From Tateyamaria omphalii (GTDB lineage: Bacteria; Pseudomonadota; Alphaproteobacteria; Rhodobacterales; Rhodobacteraceae), in assembly GCF_014651375.1 (NCBI RefSeq), contig NZ_BMWT01000001.1:856501-920500 (forward strand): a DNA stretch of 64,000 nucleotides. Direction: 5' to 3'. The notes under the pieces are model-generated. The model was given only the letters and a program-made list of their open reading frames with translations, ran no database searches and had not been told where the DNA came from. Both the position numbers and the translations under genes were made by a program. Shown here piece after piece: positions 1 to 9,194 of the stretch (position 1 is its first letter; each line of letters opens with the position of its first letter).

Positions 1-362
1 TGGGCAAGGACACCCTCGGGCGTTTGAGGGCCGACATTTTCGAAGAACGACAGGATGTCGGCGTCGGGTTGATCGGCTACAACCTCTTCGGACCGTTCGC
101 GCAGCAGGGGTTCACCGGGCCAATCGGGGCGCCGCTCAAGGAAGGCCACGATGTCGGCATAGGTGCCCCGTGCGGCACGCAGGCGTTGCCATTCGATGAC
201 ATCTGCGGCGACGGCACCATCGCGGGCGGCCAGTGCTGCCGCGCTGTCCCAATTGCCTGCACGCAGCGCCTCCATCGCCCAGCCGAGGGGGCGGGGTCGT
301 TCGGCCAAAGCCGCCACAGACAGTGTAAAAAACAGGGTCAAGGCAAGGGCAATCCGGGTCAT
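1..362 (-). CDS. Lytic murein transglycosylase, N-terminal part (runs off the window)
   Basis: Reading the minus strand from the ATG at 362 gives 120 residues open to the window edge. The first 20 form a clear signal peptide (MTRIALALTLFF, then a cleavage-like AALA). The mature part is helical and Ala/Arg-rich, with WAMEALRAGNWDSA and FLERRPDWPGEPLLRERSE segments, as in the superhelical N-terminal domain of Slt70-type transglycosylases. Such enzymes cleave peptidoglycan in the periplasm. A slt-like gene divergent from dapA is a common arrangement in alphaproteobacteria (recalled, not checked). The catalytic domain lies outside the window, so the family call rests on the signal peptide, repeat style and context. 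Confidence 0.72.
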   Translation of the reverse strand, partial: MTRIALALTLFFTLSVAALAERPRPLGWAMEALRAGNWDSAAALAARDGAVAADVIEWQRLRAARGTYADIVAFLERRPDWPGEPLLRERSEEVVADQPDADILSFFENVGPQTPEGVLA

Positions 363-500
363 GTCTTGCAATTCCTGTCTTCGCGTGGCTAGAGCCTAGA
401 GCATATGTTCTGGGCGTGCCGTTTCAACTCACGTTTCCGGACATATGCGAAAATCATCCCAGGCCCTCTGCCTGCCACACGTAAAAAAAGGAGCGTGAGA

Positions 501-1373
501 ATGTTTAAAGGTTCTATGCCTGCCCTCGTCACGCCGTTTCGTAACGGCGCTTTGGATCTGGAAACCCTCAAGAAGCTGGTCGAGTGGCATGTCGGCGAAG
601 GATCGCACGGGCTGGTGCCTGTTGGCACCACCGGCGAAAGCCCGACCCTGACCCATGAAGAGCATGAGCTGGTCATCGAAACCGTGGTCAAAGCCTCGGC
701 CGGGCGCATTCCTGTCATCGCAGGTGCCGGGTCGAACAACACGGTCGAGGCGATGCGCTTTGTCGAGTGCGCAGCCAAGGTCGGCGCAGATGCGGCGCTG
801 GTTGTGACGCCTTATTACAACAAGCCGACCCAGCGGGGCCTGATCGCTCATTTCACAGCACTTCATGATTGTGCTGATGTTCCGATCATCATCTACAACA
901 TCCCCGGTCGGTCGGTGATCGACATGACGCCCGAGACGATGGGTGAGTTGGCCAAACTCCCCCGTATTGTCGGCGTCAAGGATGCGACCGGCGATCTGGC
1001 CCGTGTCTGTGATCAGCGTATGACCTGTGGTCCCGACTTTATCCAGTTGTCTGGTGAGGATGCGACAGCGCATGGGTTTAACGCCCAAGGCGGAGTTGGT
1101 TGTATTTCCGTTACCGCGAATGCGGCGCCCAAGTTGCTGAGCCAGATGCAGGAAGCCTGCCTGGCCGGTGACTATGCGAAAGCGCTGGAGATTCAGGACA
1201 AGGTGATGCCGCTGCACAAGGCGATCTTTACCGAGCCTGGGCTGGTTGGCGCGAAGTACGCCATGTCGAAGCTGGGCCTGTGTTCGGACGAGGTGCGGTT
1301 GCCGTTGACCGGTCTGTCGGATGAGACCAAGGCCAAGGTTGATGCGGCCCTCGTGCACGCCGGGCTTCTCTGA
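501..1373 (+). CDS. dapA: 4-hydroxy-tetrahydrodipicolinate synthase
   Basis: A 290-residue TIM-barrel aldolase that condenses pyruvate with aspartate semialdehyde, the first committed step of lysine and diaminopimelate synthesis in the cytoplasm. The TTGESPTL motif (about residues 43-50), the Tyr of IIYNIPGRS (Tyr132) and the Schiff-base Lys in VGVKDATGD (Lys160) are all present. The ATG at 501 follows a good GGAG ribosome site (about 490-494) and gives the usual family length. The open frame continues upstream to 405, but that extension has no ribosome site and does not look like DapA. It is divergent from the transglycosylase and convergent with soeC. Confidence 0.96.
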   Translation: MFKGSMPALVTPFRNGALDLETLKKLVEWHVGEGSHGLVPVGTTGESPTLTHEEHELVIETVVKASAGRIPVIAGAGSNNTVEAMRFVECAAKVGADAALVVTPYYNKPTQRGLIAHFTALHDCADVPIIIYNIPGRSVIDMTPETMGELAKLPRIVGVKDATGDLARVCDQRMTCGPDFIQLSGEDATAHGFNAQGGVGCISVTANAAPKLLSQMQEACLAGDYAKALEIQDKVMPLHKAIFTEPGLVGAKYAMSKLGLCSDEVRLPLTGLSDETKAKVDAALVHAGLL

Positions 1374-1380
1374 AAATGAA

Positions 1381-1410
1381 AAGGCGGGCCTGAGTGCCCG
1401 CCTTGTTTTT
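1381..1410. terminator. Rho-independent terminator shared by dapA and soeC
   Basis: A 9-bp perfect stem AAGGCGGGC / GCCCGCCTT (1381-1389 and 1396-1404) has loop CTGAGT and is followed by GTTTTT. On the other strand a short A/T tract also flanks the stem. It lies between the dapA stop (1373) and the soeC stop (1409-1411), so it can act in both directions. Confidence 0.85.
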
Positions 1411-2281
1411 ACCGTTTGCCGTAGTAGAGGCCAACCACGTGTTCGGCCTCTGCGAAGAACAGCCATCGTGAGGCGAGCGCGCCAGCGACGTGGCTGATGA
1501 CTGCGAGCAGGGCGACCCAGTGCGAGAACGGGGCCGCCAGCAGCAGGACCGGAAGCCCCACCATCAGGATCAGGGAAATCACACGCAGCTTGAAGCTATG
1601 CTTGCGCCCGACGACATAGGCGAATTCCTTGAGCAGGTAATTGGTGCCGGTGTGGGGCGGTTCGAACGCGCGGACGCTGCCGTTTGTCCCAAGCCCTGTT
1701 GCCGTGGCAAGGTTGGTGCCGGATCCGGCCAATGCACCGTCACCCTGCATCCATAGCACGACCTGAATGACCCCTGCGATCAGCAGCAGCGCCATCGCCC
1801 ATGTCACCTGTCCGGCCAGCAATGCGCCGCCCGCAAGACTGTAGCTAAGGAACATTACCGGGGTCAGCGGTGAGTTCCAGCGTGGGATGGTTTTGAGTTG
1901 GGTGTAGATCATCGACGTGGTGAAGACCGTCAGCAGTGAGAAGATCGCACCGATCAGGCCCAGCAGGCTCCAGCGTTGACCGAAGAACACCAGCCCGGCG
2001 CCGTAGAGGCCCATGACCACCAGCGCCACTACGGCGCAGACGCCTTCGCGGCTGAGCCATGAGCTGCGCCATTGTGTGAACGCTTTCATGGCCCGTTCGG
2101 GGTGACCGAGGTGGAAGGTGGACGAAATCAGGCCGCCCACCGCGCAGAGATAGGCGATGACGAAGAAGGCAAAGGCGCTCCACCCCGTGACCGCCGGGTA
2201 GCCGAGGCCAAGGAATATCAGGAGGCCGAAACCGATGCCGGAGAAGACCGTGAAAAAGATGACGGATGGTGCTGGATGCAT
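1409..2281 (-). CDS. soeC: Sulfite dehydrogenase (quinone) membrane anchor subunit SoeC, DmsC family
   Basis: A 290-residue integral membrane protein with about eight hydrophobic helices, starting MHPAPSVIFFTVFSGIGFG as is typical of DmsC/SoeC anchors. Family role: it anchors the molybdoenzyme to the inner membrane and passes electrons to quinone. Its start overlaps the soeB stop (TGATG at 2279-2283), so translation is probably coupled. Position next to a cytoplasmic-type SoeA and the xsc sulfite source favours sulfite over DMSO as substrate. Confidence 0.85.
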   Translation of the reverse strand: MHPAPSVIFFTVFSGIGFGLLIFLGLGYPAVTGWSAFAFFVIAYLCAVGGLISSTFHLGHPERAMKAFTQWRSSWLSREGVCAVVALVVMGLYGAGLVFFGQRWSLLGLIGAIFSLLTVFTTSMIYTQLKTIPRWNSPLTPVMFLSYSLAGGALLAGQVTWAMALLLIAGVIQVVLWMQGDGALAGSGTNLATATGLGTNGSVRAFEPPHTGTNYLLKEFAYVVGRKHSFKLRVISLILMVGLPVLLLAAPFSHWVALLAVISHVAGALASRWLFFAEAEHVVGLYYGKR

Positions 2282-3039
2282 CAGAGTTTCTCCAACGTCT
2301 TGTCGAGCCAGCCGAGGAAGCCGGTGGCTTCCTGCGCGACGGGTTCGAGGTAGGGGGCGAGGATGTCGATGTCGCCTGCGCCTTCGGACAGCGTGTCTTT
2401 GGGGCGGGGTGGCAGGTATTTGTTGACCGGCTTGGTGCCCTGTTCCGGCATCAGGTCCATGCCGCCGCGTTCAGCGGTCAGTTTGGACACGTTACTTTCG
2501 GGGTCAGCGAAGTCCCCGAAGTGCCGTGCGCCTGCCGGGCATGTGCGCACGCAGGCCGGTTCCCGGTCTTCCTCGGGCAGGTTTTCGTTGTAGATCCGGT
2601 CAACGCAGAGGGTGCATTTCTTCATCACCCTCTCGACCTGGTCCATTTCACGGGCGCCGTAGGGGCAGGCCCAGGCGCACAAGCCGCAGCCGATGCAGTC
2701 GCTTTCGTTGACCAGCACGATGCCGTCCTCGACTCGCTTATAGCTGGCCCCGGTGGGGCAGACTGTGACGCAGGGCGCGTCCTCGCAATGCAGGCAGGAT
2801 TTGGGGAAGTGGATGAGTTGCGCTTCGCCTTGTTCCGGCTGCACCTCGAAGCTGTGCACGCGGTTGAGGAAGGTGCCCGATGGGTCGGCGCCATATGCAT
2901 CCGTGTCCGAGAGGGGCGCACCGTAGTTTTCGGTGTTCCAGCCTTTGCACGAGATCACGCAGGCGTGGCAGCCGACGCAGGTGTCGAGGTCAATGACGAG
3001 GCCGAGTTTGCGGTCAGTGGATTGGGGTAGGGTGGTCAT
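2281..3039 (-). CDS. soeB: Sulfite dehydrogenase iron-sulfur subunit SoeB
   Basis: A 252-residue ferredoxin-like subunit carrying four cysteine clusters: CVGCHACVISC, CLHCEDAPCVTVC, CIGCGLCAWAC and CTLC followed by CVRTC. This is the four [4Fe-4S] pattern of DmsB/NrfC-type electron-transfer subunits. It would shuttle electrons from the molybdopterin centre of SoeA to SoeC. No signal peptide is visible, consistent with the cytoplasmic SoeABC enzyme. The start at 3039 overlaps the end of the small ORF upstream. Confidence 0.88.
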   Translation of the reverse strand: MTTLPQSTDRKLGLVIDLDTCVGCHACVISCKGWNTENYGAPLSDTDAYGADPSGTFLNRVHSFEVQPEQGEAQLIHFPKSCLHCEDAPCVTVCPTGASYKRVEDGIVLVNESDCIGCGLCAWACPYGAREMDQVERVMKKCTLCVDRIYNENLPEEDREPACVRTCPAGARHFGDFADPESNVSKLTAERGGMDLMPEQGTKPVNKYLPPRPKDTLSEGAGDIDILAPYLEPVAQEATGFLGWLDKTLEKL

Positions 3040-3245
3040 GCGGTTGTCCTCACTGAGAGGGCAGGACTGGGGCTCTGCCCCAGACCCCGGAGTTTATTTG
3101 GCAAGATGAAGGGGGATCTTTCTCTCAGCACGCCGATGGGCTCGGCCTTGGAGGCGTCCCAATTGGCGATGAAGTAGATGAAGGTGCCGACAGCGACTGC
3201 GATGAACGCGGCGATGGCGAGGAGGGTGCGTTGGATCGGTGTCAT
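3036..3245 (-). CDS. Small single-pass membrane protein between soeA and soeB
   Basis: A 69-residue ORF whose ATG (3245) overlaps the soeA stop as ATGA and whose stop overlaps the soeB start, so it sits inside the operon with coupled translation. Residues about 6-28 (AIAAFIAVAVGTFIYFIA) form one membrane helix, followed by a short polar tail. From about residue 45 the coding sequence is the intergenic repeat at 3067-3113, so the C-terminus may be an accidental extension. I do not recognise the family. It could be a small accessory subunit or assembly factor of the Soe complex, or a decaying remnant. Confidence 0.55.
   Translation of the reverse strand: MTPIQRTLLAIAAFIAVAVGTFIYFIANWDASKAEPIGVLRERSPFILPNKLRGLGQSPSPALSVRTTA
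3067..3113. repeat. REP-like intergenic repeat with GGGGCTCTGCCCC hairpin
   Basis: A 7-bp stem CTGGGGC / GCCCCAG with loop TCT (3067-3083) is followed by an ordered tail (CCGGAGTTTATTTGGCAAGATG). From memory, elements of the form 'tttGGCAAGATG ... GGGGCaGaGCCCC' are scattered between genes in Roseobacter genomes. I see no second copy in this window. It lies at the soeA/soeB junction, inside the 3' end of the small ORF. Confidence 0.5.
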
Positions 3246-6058
3246 TTGCCCACCTTCCATGCCAGTTGCTTTGGCCCTTTGCCCACGGGTGATTTGATCG
3301 GACCCATTGCTGGTTGGGATTCCGCAGGTACTGGCGCTTTTTCAATGCGCACCTTGAGGTCGAACCACGCGGCCTGCCCTGTGATTGGGTCGGAGTTGGC
3401 CCAACGAAGGCCGTCGCCCTTGGGTGGCAGCAGCTCGTGGATCAGATGGTTCAGCAGGAAGCCTTTTGTTGCTTCGGGGGCGTTTTCATCGAGTGCCCAT
3501 GCGCCTTTACGTTTGCCAATGGCGTTCCACGTCCAGACGGTGTTTTCGTTGAGCGCAGCCATTTCGAGCACGGGCACAGTGATTTCGCCGTGTGGCGAGG
3601 TTACTTTGGCCCAATCGCCATCGCTTAGGCCGTTTTCGCGCATCAGCTTGGTCGGCAGGTAGAGCGGGTTGTGGCCATGCAACTGCCGCAGCCATGCGTT
3701 CTGGCTGCCCCAGGAGTGGTACATGGCCATGGGGCGCTGGGTCAGCGCAGTGATCGGGTATTGATCGCCGTGGTTGTCGGGCGACGGGTCGTACCAGATC
3801 GGCAGTGGATCCATCGTGGCCTTGATCCGCTCGCGCAGATGATCCGGGGGCTGGCGGTCGCCATGCCCTTCGGCTGCGAGTTGGAAACGTCGCATCGGTT
3901 CCACGTAGAGCGTGAACAGGTAGGGTTGCGGGCTGTCGAAGAGGCCCATGCCCACGGCCCAATCCTGGTAGGCGCTGTTCCATGGTTTGTAGTAGAGCGC
4001 TTCGTCGGGGATGTGTTCGACGAAAAATCCGCCGTTCTCGATGTAGCGGTCGAGCTGGTCCGGGTTCACGTCGCCCCGTCCCGTGTCGTTGCCATCCCCG
4101 CGGAAACCTGCAAGCGGGCCGATGCCGGGCTTGCGTTCGTGGTTGACGATGTAGTCGCCGTAGTCGGCGTATTTCTGGCTGCCGTCCTCGTTGGTGAAGC
4201 CTGGCAGGCCCAGTTTCGCGCCCAGTTCGCACAATACCGACTGGAACCCGCGCACGTCGCGGTCGGGTTCTATGACCGGCCAGCGGATTGCGTCGGCTGC
4301 TGCGTCCGCTTCGCAAATGGGGCGGTCGAGCAGCGAGATGCAGTCGTGCCGTTCGAGATAGGTCGTGTCGGGTAAAACGAGGTCGGCATAGGCGACCATT
4401 TCCGAGCTATACGCATCCGAATAGATGAGACGCGGGATCACGTAGTCGCCGTTTTCATCCTTGTCCGTCAGCATGTCGATCACGCCACGCGTGTTCATGG
4501 ACGAGTTCCACGACATGTTCGCCATGTACATGAACAGCGTGTCGATCTTGTAGGGATCGCCTGCGTAAGCGTTCGAGATCACCATATGCATCAGCCCATG
4601 CGCAGACATCGGGTTTTCCCACGAGAACGCCTTGTCGATGCGGGCGGGAGTGCCGTCTTCTTTCAACGCCAGATCATCGGGGCCGTGCACGAAGCCCAAA
4701 TGGGGGCCGTCGAGTGGTTTGTCGGGCGTGGTGCCGCTATGCGGTTTGGGGTGGGCCGTGGCTGGTTTCGGGTAGGGCGGTTTGAAGCGGAAACCGCCTG
4801 GCACTTCGACCGTGCCCAAGAGGATTTGCAGGACGTGCAGGGCACGGCAGGTCTGGAACCCGTTGGCGTGGGCCGAGATGCCGCGCATGGAGTGGAAGGA
4901 GACCGGGCGACCCTGCATCGTTTTGTGCGTCTCGCCCCGGAAGTCGGTCCATTCCTGGTCCAGCTCGAATGCCTCTTCAAAGGCGACACGGGCAATCTCG
5001 GCGGCCAGTGTGCGGATGCGCTTGGCCGAAATGCCGACGCGGTCGGCCACAGCCTCTGGCGCGTATTCGTTGCTCAGATAGCGTTCGGCCATGTGCTGCA
5101 TGACCGTGCGGTGGCTGATGCCCGCGTGACGGTGGGTCGCGGTGAGGTCGGGTTTGACGCCTTTCTGGTCGAAGGGTGTCAGCTTGCCCGTCGCGCGGTC
5201 GATGACCAGTTCCTTGCCATCATCGTCGCGCAGCAGCAGGCCGTGTTCCGGCGATTTTTCATCGCCGTTGATCAGGCAGGGCGCATTGGTGAATTGGGCG
5301 AGGTAGTTCACGTCGATCTTGCCAGCCTTCATCAAGCAGTGGACAAGCGACAGAATGAACAGGCCATCGGTGCCGGGGGTGATACCGACCCAATCGTCGG
5401 CAACGGCGTTGTAGCCCGTGCGGATCGGGTTCACGCCGATGACGCGTGCGCCGCGGGCTTTGATCTTGCCGATGCCCATCTTGATCGGGTTGCTGTCATG
5501 GTCTTCGGCCACGCCGAACAGCATGAACAGCTTGGTGTGATCCCAGTCGGGTTGACCGAACTCCCAGAACGCGCCGCCCATCGTGTAGATGCCTGCCGCC
5601 GCCATGTTGACCGAACAGAAGCCACCATGGGCCGCGTAGTTGGGCGTGCCGAAGTTCTGGGCAAAGAAGCTGGTGAAGCTTTGCGACTGGTCTCTGCCGG
5701 TGAAGAAGGCGAGCTTCGAGGGATCGTCCTTGCGAATCGGGGCCAGCCAATCTGTGGCGATTTGCAGGGCCTCGTCCCATTCGATTTCCTGGAATTCGCC
5801 GGAGCCGCGTTCACCCACGCGTTTGAGCGGCTTGCGCAGGCGCGACGGGGCGTTGACCTGCATGATGCCGGCCGAGCCTTTGGCGCAGAGCACACCCTGG
5901 TTCACCGGGTGGTCGCGGTTGCCTTCGATATAGGCGACTTTGCCGTCCTTCATGTGCACGTTGATGCCGCACCGGCAGGCGCACATATAGCACGTCGTCT
6001 TGCGCACCTCGTCCGAAACATGCGGCGACGTGTTGATCTTAGGTTGCTGGAACGTCAT
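3242..6058 (-). CDS. soeA: Sulfite dehydrogenase molybdopterin subunit SoeA
   Basis: A 938-residue DMSO-reductase-superfamily catalytic subunit. The N-terminus has a [4Fe-4S] site (CYMCACRC near residues 22-29 and a fourth Cys in GVLCAKGS). There is no twin-arginine signal, so the enzyme should be cytoplasmic, as described for SoeABC. It oxidises sulfite to sulfate at a bis-MGD molybdenum centre and reduces quinone through SoeB/SoeC. The ATG at 6058 (MTFQQPKINT) has a strong GGGGAGG site just upstream. The frame is open for another 212 codons, but those are a shadow of the exporter gene. It lies downstream of the sulfite-producing xsc cluster. Confidence 0.9.
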   Translation of the reverse strand: MTFQQPKINTSPHVSDEVRKTTCYMCACRCGINVHMKDGKVAYIEGNRDHPVNQGVLCAKGSAGIMQVNAPSRLRKPLKRVGERGSGEFQEIEWDEALQIATDWLAPIRKDDPSKLAFFTGRDQSQSFTSFFAQNFGTPNYAAHGGFCSVNMAAAGIYTMGGAFWEFGQPDWDHTKLFMLFGVAEDHDSNPIKMGIGKIKARGARVIGVNPIRTGYNAVADDWVGITPGTDGLFILSLVHCLMKAGKIDVNYLAQFTNAPCLINGDEKSPEHGLLLRDDDGKELVIDRATGKLTPFDQKGVKPDLTATHRHAGISHRTVMQHMAERYLSNEYAPEAVADRVGISAKRIRTLAAEIARVAFEEAFELDQEWTDFRGETHKTMQGRPVSFHSMRGISAHANGFQTCRALHVLQILLGTVEVPGGFRFKPPYPKPATAHPKPHSGTTPDKPLDGPHLGFVHGPDDLALKEDGTPARIDKAFSWENPMSAHGLMHMVISNAYAGDPYKIDTLFMYMANMSWNSSMNTRGVIDMLTDKDENGDYVIPRLIYSDAYSSEMVAYADLVLPDTTYLERHDCISLLDRPICEADAAADAIRWPVIEPDRDVRGFQSVLCELGAKLGLPGFTNEDGSQKYADYGDYIVNHERKPGIGPLAGFRGDGNDTGRGDVNPDQLDRYIENGGFFVEHIPDEALYYKPWNSAYQDWAVGMGLFDSPQPYLFTLYVEPMRRFQLAAEGHGDRQPPDHLRERIKATMDPLPIWYDPSPDNHGDQYPITALTQRPMAMYHSWGSQNAWLRQLHGHNPLYLPTKLMRENGLSDGDWAKVTSPHGEITVPVLEMAALNENTVWTWNAIGKRKGAWALDENAPEATKGFLLNHLIHELLPPKGDGLRWANSDPITGQAAWFDLKVRIEKAPVPAESQPAMGPIKSPVGKGPKQLAWKVGK

Positions 6059-6081
6059 CTGGCCTCCCCTTCGCCTGATGC

Positions 6082-7104
6082 TCAGGCTAAATAGTAAATC
6101 CCCGCAAGTATCAGCGCTGCGATAAACAGGGTTTCGGTGACAAGCAGGGCAATGGCGGCTCCTCCGACCGCCAGTACCCGCTTGAGGTTTGTTTTCATGC
6201 CGACCGCGGCGATGGCGACCAGGAGCATCCAGCGCGAGGCCTGGCTCATCAGGTCGGTGACGGGGGTCGGGATAAGGTGGAATGAATTGAGTGTGGCCAG
6301 CGCCAAAAAGCCGATCACGAAGAAGGGCAGGAGCGGTGGGCGTGTGCCGTCTTCGGGCGCTTCGGCAAAGGACCGGATCAAAAGAGCGGCGATCAGCACT
6401 ACAGGGGCCAGCATCGACACGCGGATCAGCTTGACCAGCGTTGCGGTATCGCCCGCCTCTTCCGAGATGGAGAAACCTGCGCCGACCACCTGTGCCACAT
6501 CGTGGATGGTGGCACCCAAGAAGATGCCCCCGGCGGTGTCGTCCATGCCCAACTGCGTCACGAGGATCGGATAGGCGATCATGGCGACCGTCGACAGGAC
6601 GGTCACACCCAGCACGGTAAAGATCAGGCGCTGCTCCGATCGTTCGTCTTTGGGCAGGATCGCACTGATCGCGAGGGCAGCAGATGCGCCGCAAATGGCG
6701 ACGGAGCCCGCTGTCAGGAAGGCAAAGCGCCAGCCGTGGCCGAAAAAGCGTGCGATCATCAGGCCGAAACCGATGGTGGCTGCGACCCCGCCGATGACGA
6801 GCGCGACGAGTTCAAGGCCAAGCCCGGTCATCAGTTCGAAAGATATACGGACACCAAGGAATGCGATGCCCAAGCGTAGGATCGTCCGGGCGGCAAAGGC
6901 GATCCCTTCAACTGTTTTGCCCTCGTCCCCGAGGAAGGCCACCGCGATGCCGAGAAGCAGTGCCATCAGCATGGCGGGCGTGTCGTAGTGTTCAGCGAGG
7001 AATTGTGCTGTCACGGCGACAAGGATCGCCACCAGAACGCCGGGAAACAGGACGCGCACCCGGTCGGGGAGGTCATGCAGGAAGGAGTTTCCGGTTGCAG
7101 TCAT
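6082..7104 (-). CDS. YeiH-family (COG2855) putative sulfite/sulfate exporter
   Basis: A 340-residue membrane protein with about nine to ten helices and family segments such as GIAFLGVRISFELM, GASAALAISAILPKDERSEQ and GIFLGATIHDVAQVVGAGFS. The family is annotated as putative sulfate exporters. COG2855 members next to sulfonate-degradation genes have been proposed to export sulfite or sulfate (CuyZ/SuyZ-type, recalled). The gene is 23 bp upstream of soeA on the same strand and follows ackA. Its likely job is disposal of the oxyanion made by Xsc and SoeABC. The direction of transport and exact anion are inference. Confidence 0.75.
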   Translation of the reverse strand: MTATGNSFLHDLPDRVRVLFPGVLVAILVAVTAQFLAEHYDTPAMLMALLLGIAVAFLGDEGKTVEGIAFAARTILRLGIAFLGVRISFELMTGLGLELVALVIGGVAATIGFGLMIARFFGHGWRFAFLTAGSVAICGASAALAISAILPKDERSEQRLIFTVLGVTVLSTVAMIAYPILVTQLGMDDTAGGIFLGATIHDVAQVVGAGFSISEEAGDTATLVKLIRVSMLAPVVLIAALLIRSFAEAPEDGTRPPLLPFFVIGFLALATLNSFHLIPTPVTDLMSQASRWMLLVAIAAVGMKTNLKRVLAVGGAAIALLVTETLFIAALILAGIYYLA

Positions 7105-7177
7105 GTTGTGAAGTGCTCCTGTTCCGTGCCCTGGCGGAAGACTGGAGCGTTGATCATTTGGTGTGTGCTTGTGCGGT

Positions 7178-8248
7178 TCACGGCTGCGCCCCTGTCATCA
7201 GGGCGCGTGCGTCGGTGGCGATCTGGCGTTCTTCGTCGGCTTTGACGACATGGACCGGCACATCGCCGAACAGCTTGAGGTGGTCCATGATGCGTGTGCG
7301 GATGGGTTCTGCGTTTTCACCGATGCCGCCAGTGAAGGCGACGGCGTCGAGACCGCCCATCGCGACGATGGCGGACCCTGCATGACGGGCCGCCCAGTAG
7401 CAGAAATGCTCGACGGCCAGTTTCGCGCGCTCCGTGTCGGCACCCAGCAGCAAGCGCATGTCGTTGCTGCCACCTAGACCTTTGAGCCCGCTTTCGTGGT
7501 TCAACATATGGGCCGCTTCGTCCGCGCCATAGATCTCGGCCAGCCGCAGAACAGCCATGCCGTCTATGGCACCCGATCGCGTACACATCGTCAGCCCGTC
7601 CAGTGGCGAGTAGCCCATGGATGTTGCGACTGAGGTGCCATTGTGGATCGCACAAAGCGACGCGCCGGAGCCGAGATGGAAGGCGAGCAGCCGCTCGGGC
7701 AGGGCATCGCCGAATTGCGTGACAATCCAGGCGTAGCTGAGGCCGTGAAAGCCGTAGCGGCGGATGCCCATGGAACGGGGTTCCTTGGGCAAGGCGTAGG
7801 TGGTTGCGACCTCGGGCTGGTGCGCATGGAACGCGGTACCGAAGCTGGCATATTGGGGCAGGTTGGGCGCGAGGGTTTGCAGCGCGCGGATGCCCGCGAG
7901 GTTCTTAGGGTTGTGCAAGGGCGCGAGCGGAGTTGCCGCTTCAATCCCGGCGATCACGGTGTCATCGATGGCGCAAGGGTCGACCAGTGATGTGCCGCCA
8001 TGAACCACGCGGTGGGCGGCCGCTGTCAGTTGATCCGGAGTGATCCCCTGTCTGGTTAGGCTGTCGAGGATCGTTGTCAGTGCCGCGTCATGATCGGGTG
8101 CGGTGACGTTCTGGTCTTCGTTCCCGAGTGTCAGATGAGCCAATGCGCCGCCAATGCCGCTCACCTGTCCTGCCATCACTTCTGTCAGGTCCGGCTGGAA
8201 CAGCGCGACCTTGATGGAGGAGGAGCCTGCATTGACGACAAGGATCAT
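7178..8248 (-). CDS. ackA: Acetate kinase
   Basis: A 356-residue ASKHA-fold kinase interconverting acetyl phosphate + ADP and acetate + ATP. The N-terminal NAGSSSIK motif directly follows the start. HRVVHGG, FGTAFH, RYGFHGLS and the C-terminal FTGGIGENAEPIR signature are all present. The ATG at 8248 overlaps the pta stop (ATGA), giving coupled translation. The protein is somewhat shorter than the usual 390-400 residues but has no missing core motif. In this cluster it offers substrate-level phosphorylation from the acetyl phosphate released by Xsc. Confidence 0.93.
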   Translation of the reverse strand: MILVVNAGSSSIKVALFQPDLTEVMAGQVSGIGGALAHLTLGNEDQNVTAPDHDAALTTILDSLTRQGITPDQLTAAAHRVVHGGTSLVDPCAIDDTVIAGIEAATPLAPLHNPKNLAGIRALQTLAPNLPQYASFGTAFHAHQPEVATTYALPKEPRSMGIRRYGFHGLSYAWIVTQFGDALPERLLAFHLGSGASLCAIHNGTSVATSMGYSPLDGLTMCTRSGAIDGMAVLRLAEIYGADEAAHMLNHESGLKGLGGSNDMRLLLGADTERAKLAVEHFCYWAARHAGSAIVAMGGLDAVAFTGGIGENAEPIRTRIMDHLKLFGDVPVHVVKADEERQIATDARALMTGAQP

Positions 8249-9174
8249 GCGGCGGCCATGATGGCCCCAAGGGCCACGGAAGAAAGCCGTGCTGCGGGCG
8301 GATCCGCGCGCGACGTCAGCAGGATTGGCACCTTGGCGCCCATGACGATACCGCCCGCACAGCCGCCTGCGAGGTAGACAAAGGATTTGAACAGGCCGTT
8401 GCCCGAGACGATGTCGGGCACGATGATTGCGTCGGCTTTGCCAGCAACCGGATCTTCGGTCATCTTCTTGGTCGCTACGGATTTGGGCGACATGATCAGG
8501 TCGAAAGCAAGTGGACCGGAGAAATCGGCGTCCGCGATATTCTCGCGCGCCCAATCGCGCAGGGCGCGGCCCTCCATCGAGGACGGTACACTTTCGATGG
8601 CGGATTCGGTGGCTGACAGGAAGGCAACCTTGGGTCGGGCATTGCCCAGCTTGTGCAACAGTTTGACCACCTCGCCTGTCGCGTCCTGGCGTGTCGCCAA
8701 GTCGGGGCTCACGTTGACGGCGGCGTCGGAGATCGTGATCGACCCGGTGCCGTCGGCGGTGGTGATGTGGAAGATATGGACGAAGCGGCGGCCCGTACGC
8801 AGGCCTGCATCGCGCGAAACGGCGGCGCGCATGAACGCATCCGTGTGAAGCTGGCCTTTCATCAGAACATCCGCACGGCCTTCGCCGCAGGCCAGTGCAG
8901 CGGCGGCACCGGAGGCCGCTTCGCCCTCGGCTTCGATCAGCTCGAAACCTGAGATGTCCCAATTCAGCTTCTCAGCTTCGGCTTCGATCATGTGACGTTC
9001 ACCGGTGAAGACCGGGATCATCATGTTGGCTTCGGTTGCTTCCTTGGCTGCCAGCATCGGCAGGGGCGCACCGGCGCGGGCGATGGCCACACGGGGGCTC
9101 GCTGCCTTTTGCGCCATTTCGATGATGTGCGCAGGGGCGATTGCGTTGGCGTCGGACAGGAAGGATTGGGGCAC
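8245..9174 (-). CDS. pta: Phosphate acetyltransferase (Pta/PtaB-like)
   Basis: A 309-residue enzyme of the phosphate acetyl/butyryl transferase family. It has DVLMKGQLHTDAFMRA near residue 105, SDAAVNVSPD, and a C-terminal DIVSGNGLFKSFVYLAGG. It converts the acetyl phosphate made by Xsc to acetyl-CoA, the carbon entry point from taurine. It is 66 bp downstream of xsc, separated by a strong hairpin, and overlaps ackA. It belongs to the short Pta form, lacking the N-terminal DRTGG/AAA domains of the enterobacterial enzyme. Pta of this short form is typical of xsc clusters. Confidence 0.9.
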   Translation of the reverse strand: MPQSFLSDANAIAPAHIIEMAQKAASPRVAIARAGAPLPMLAAKEATEANMMIPVFTGERHMIEAEAEKLNWDISGFELIEAEGEAASGAAAALACGEGRADVLMKGQLHTDAFMRAAVSRDAGLRTGRRFVHIFHITTADGTGSITISDAAVNVSPDLATRQDATGEVVKLLHKLGNARPKVAFLSATESAIESVPSSMEGRALRDWARENIADADFSGPLAFDLIMSPKSVATKKMTEDPVAGKADAIIVPDIVSGNGLFKSFVYLAGGCAGGIVMGAKVPILLTSRADPPAARLSSVALGAIMAAA

Positions 9175-9194
9175 GAAACCGCCTTTCAGAAATG

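Noticed and set aside
429..1466. 345-codon minus-strand frame opposite dapA
   Set aside because: Shadow of dapA; Arg/His-rich and motif-free.
4586..6094. Long plus-strand open frame (502 codons) opposite soeA
   Set aside because: It is the antisense shadow of soeA; composition follows the reverse complement of the molybdoenzyme and no domain is recognisable.
6059..6694. 212-codon N-terminal extension of soeA
   Set aside because: It overlaps the exporter gene in another frame; the start at 6058 has a strong ribosome site and the correct cofactor-binding N-terminus.
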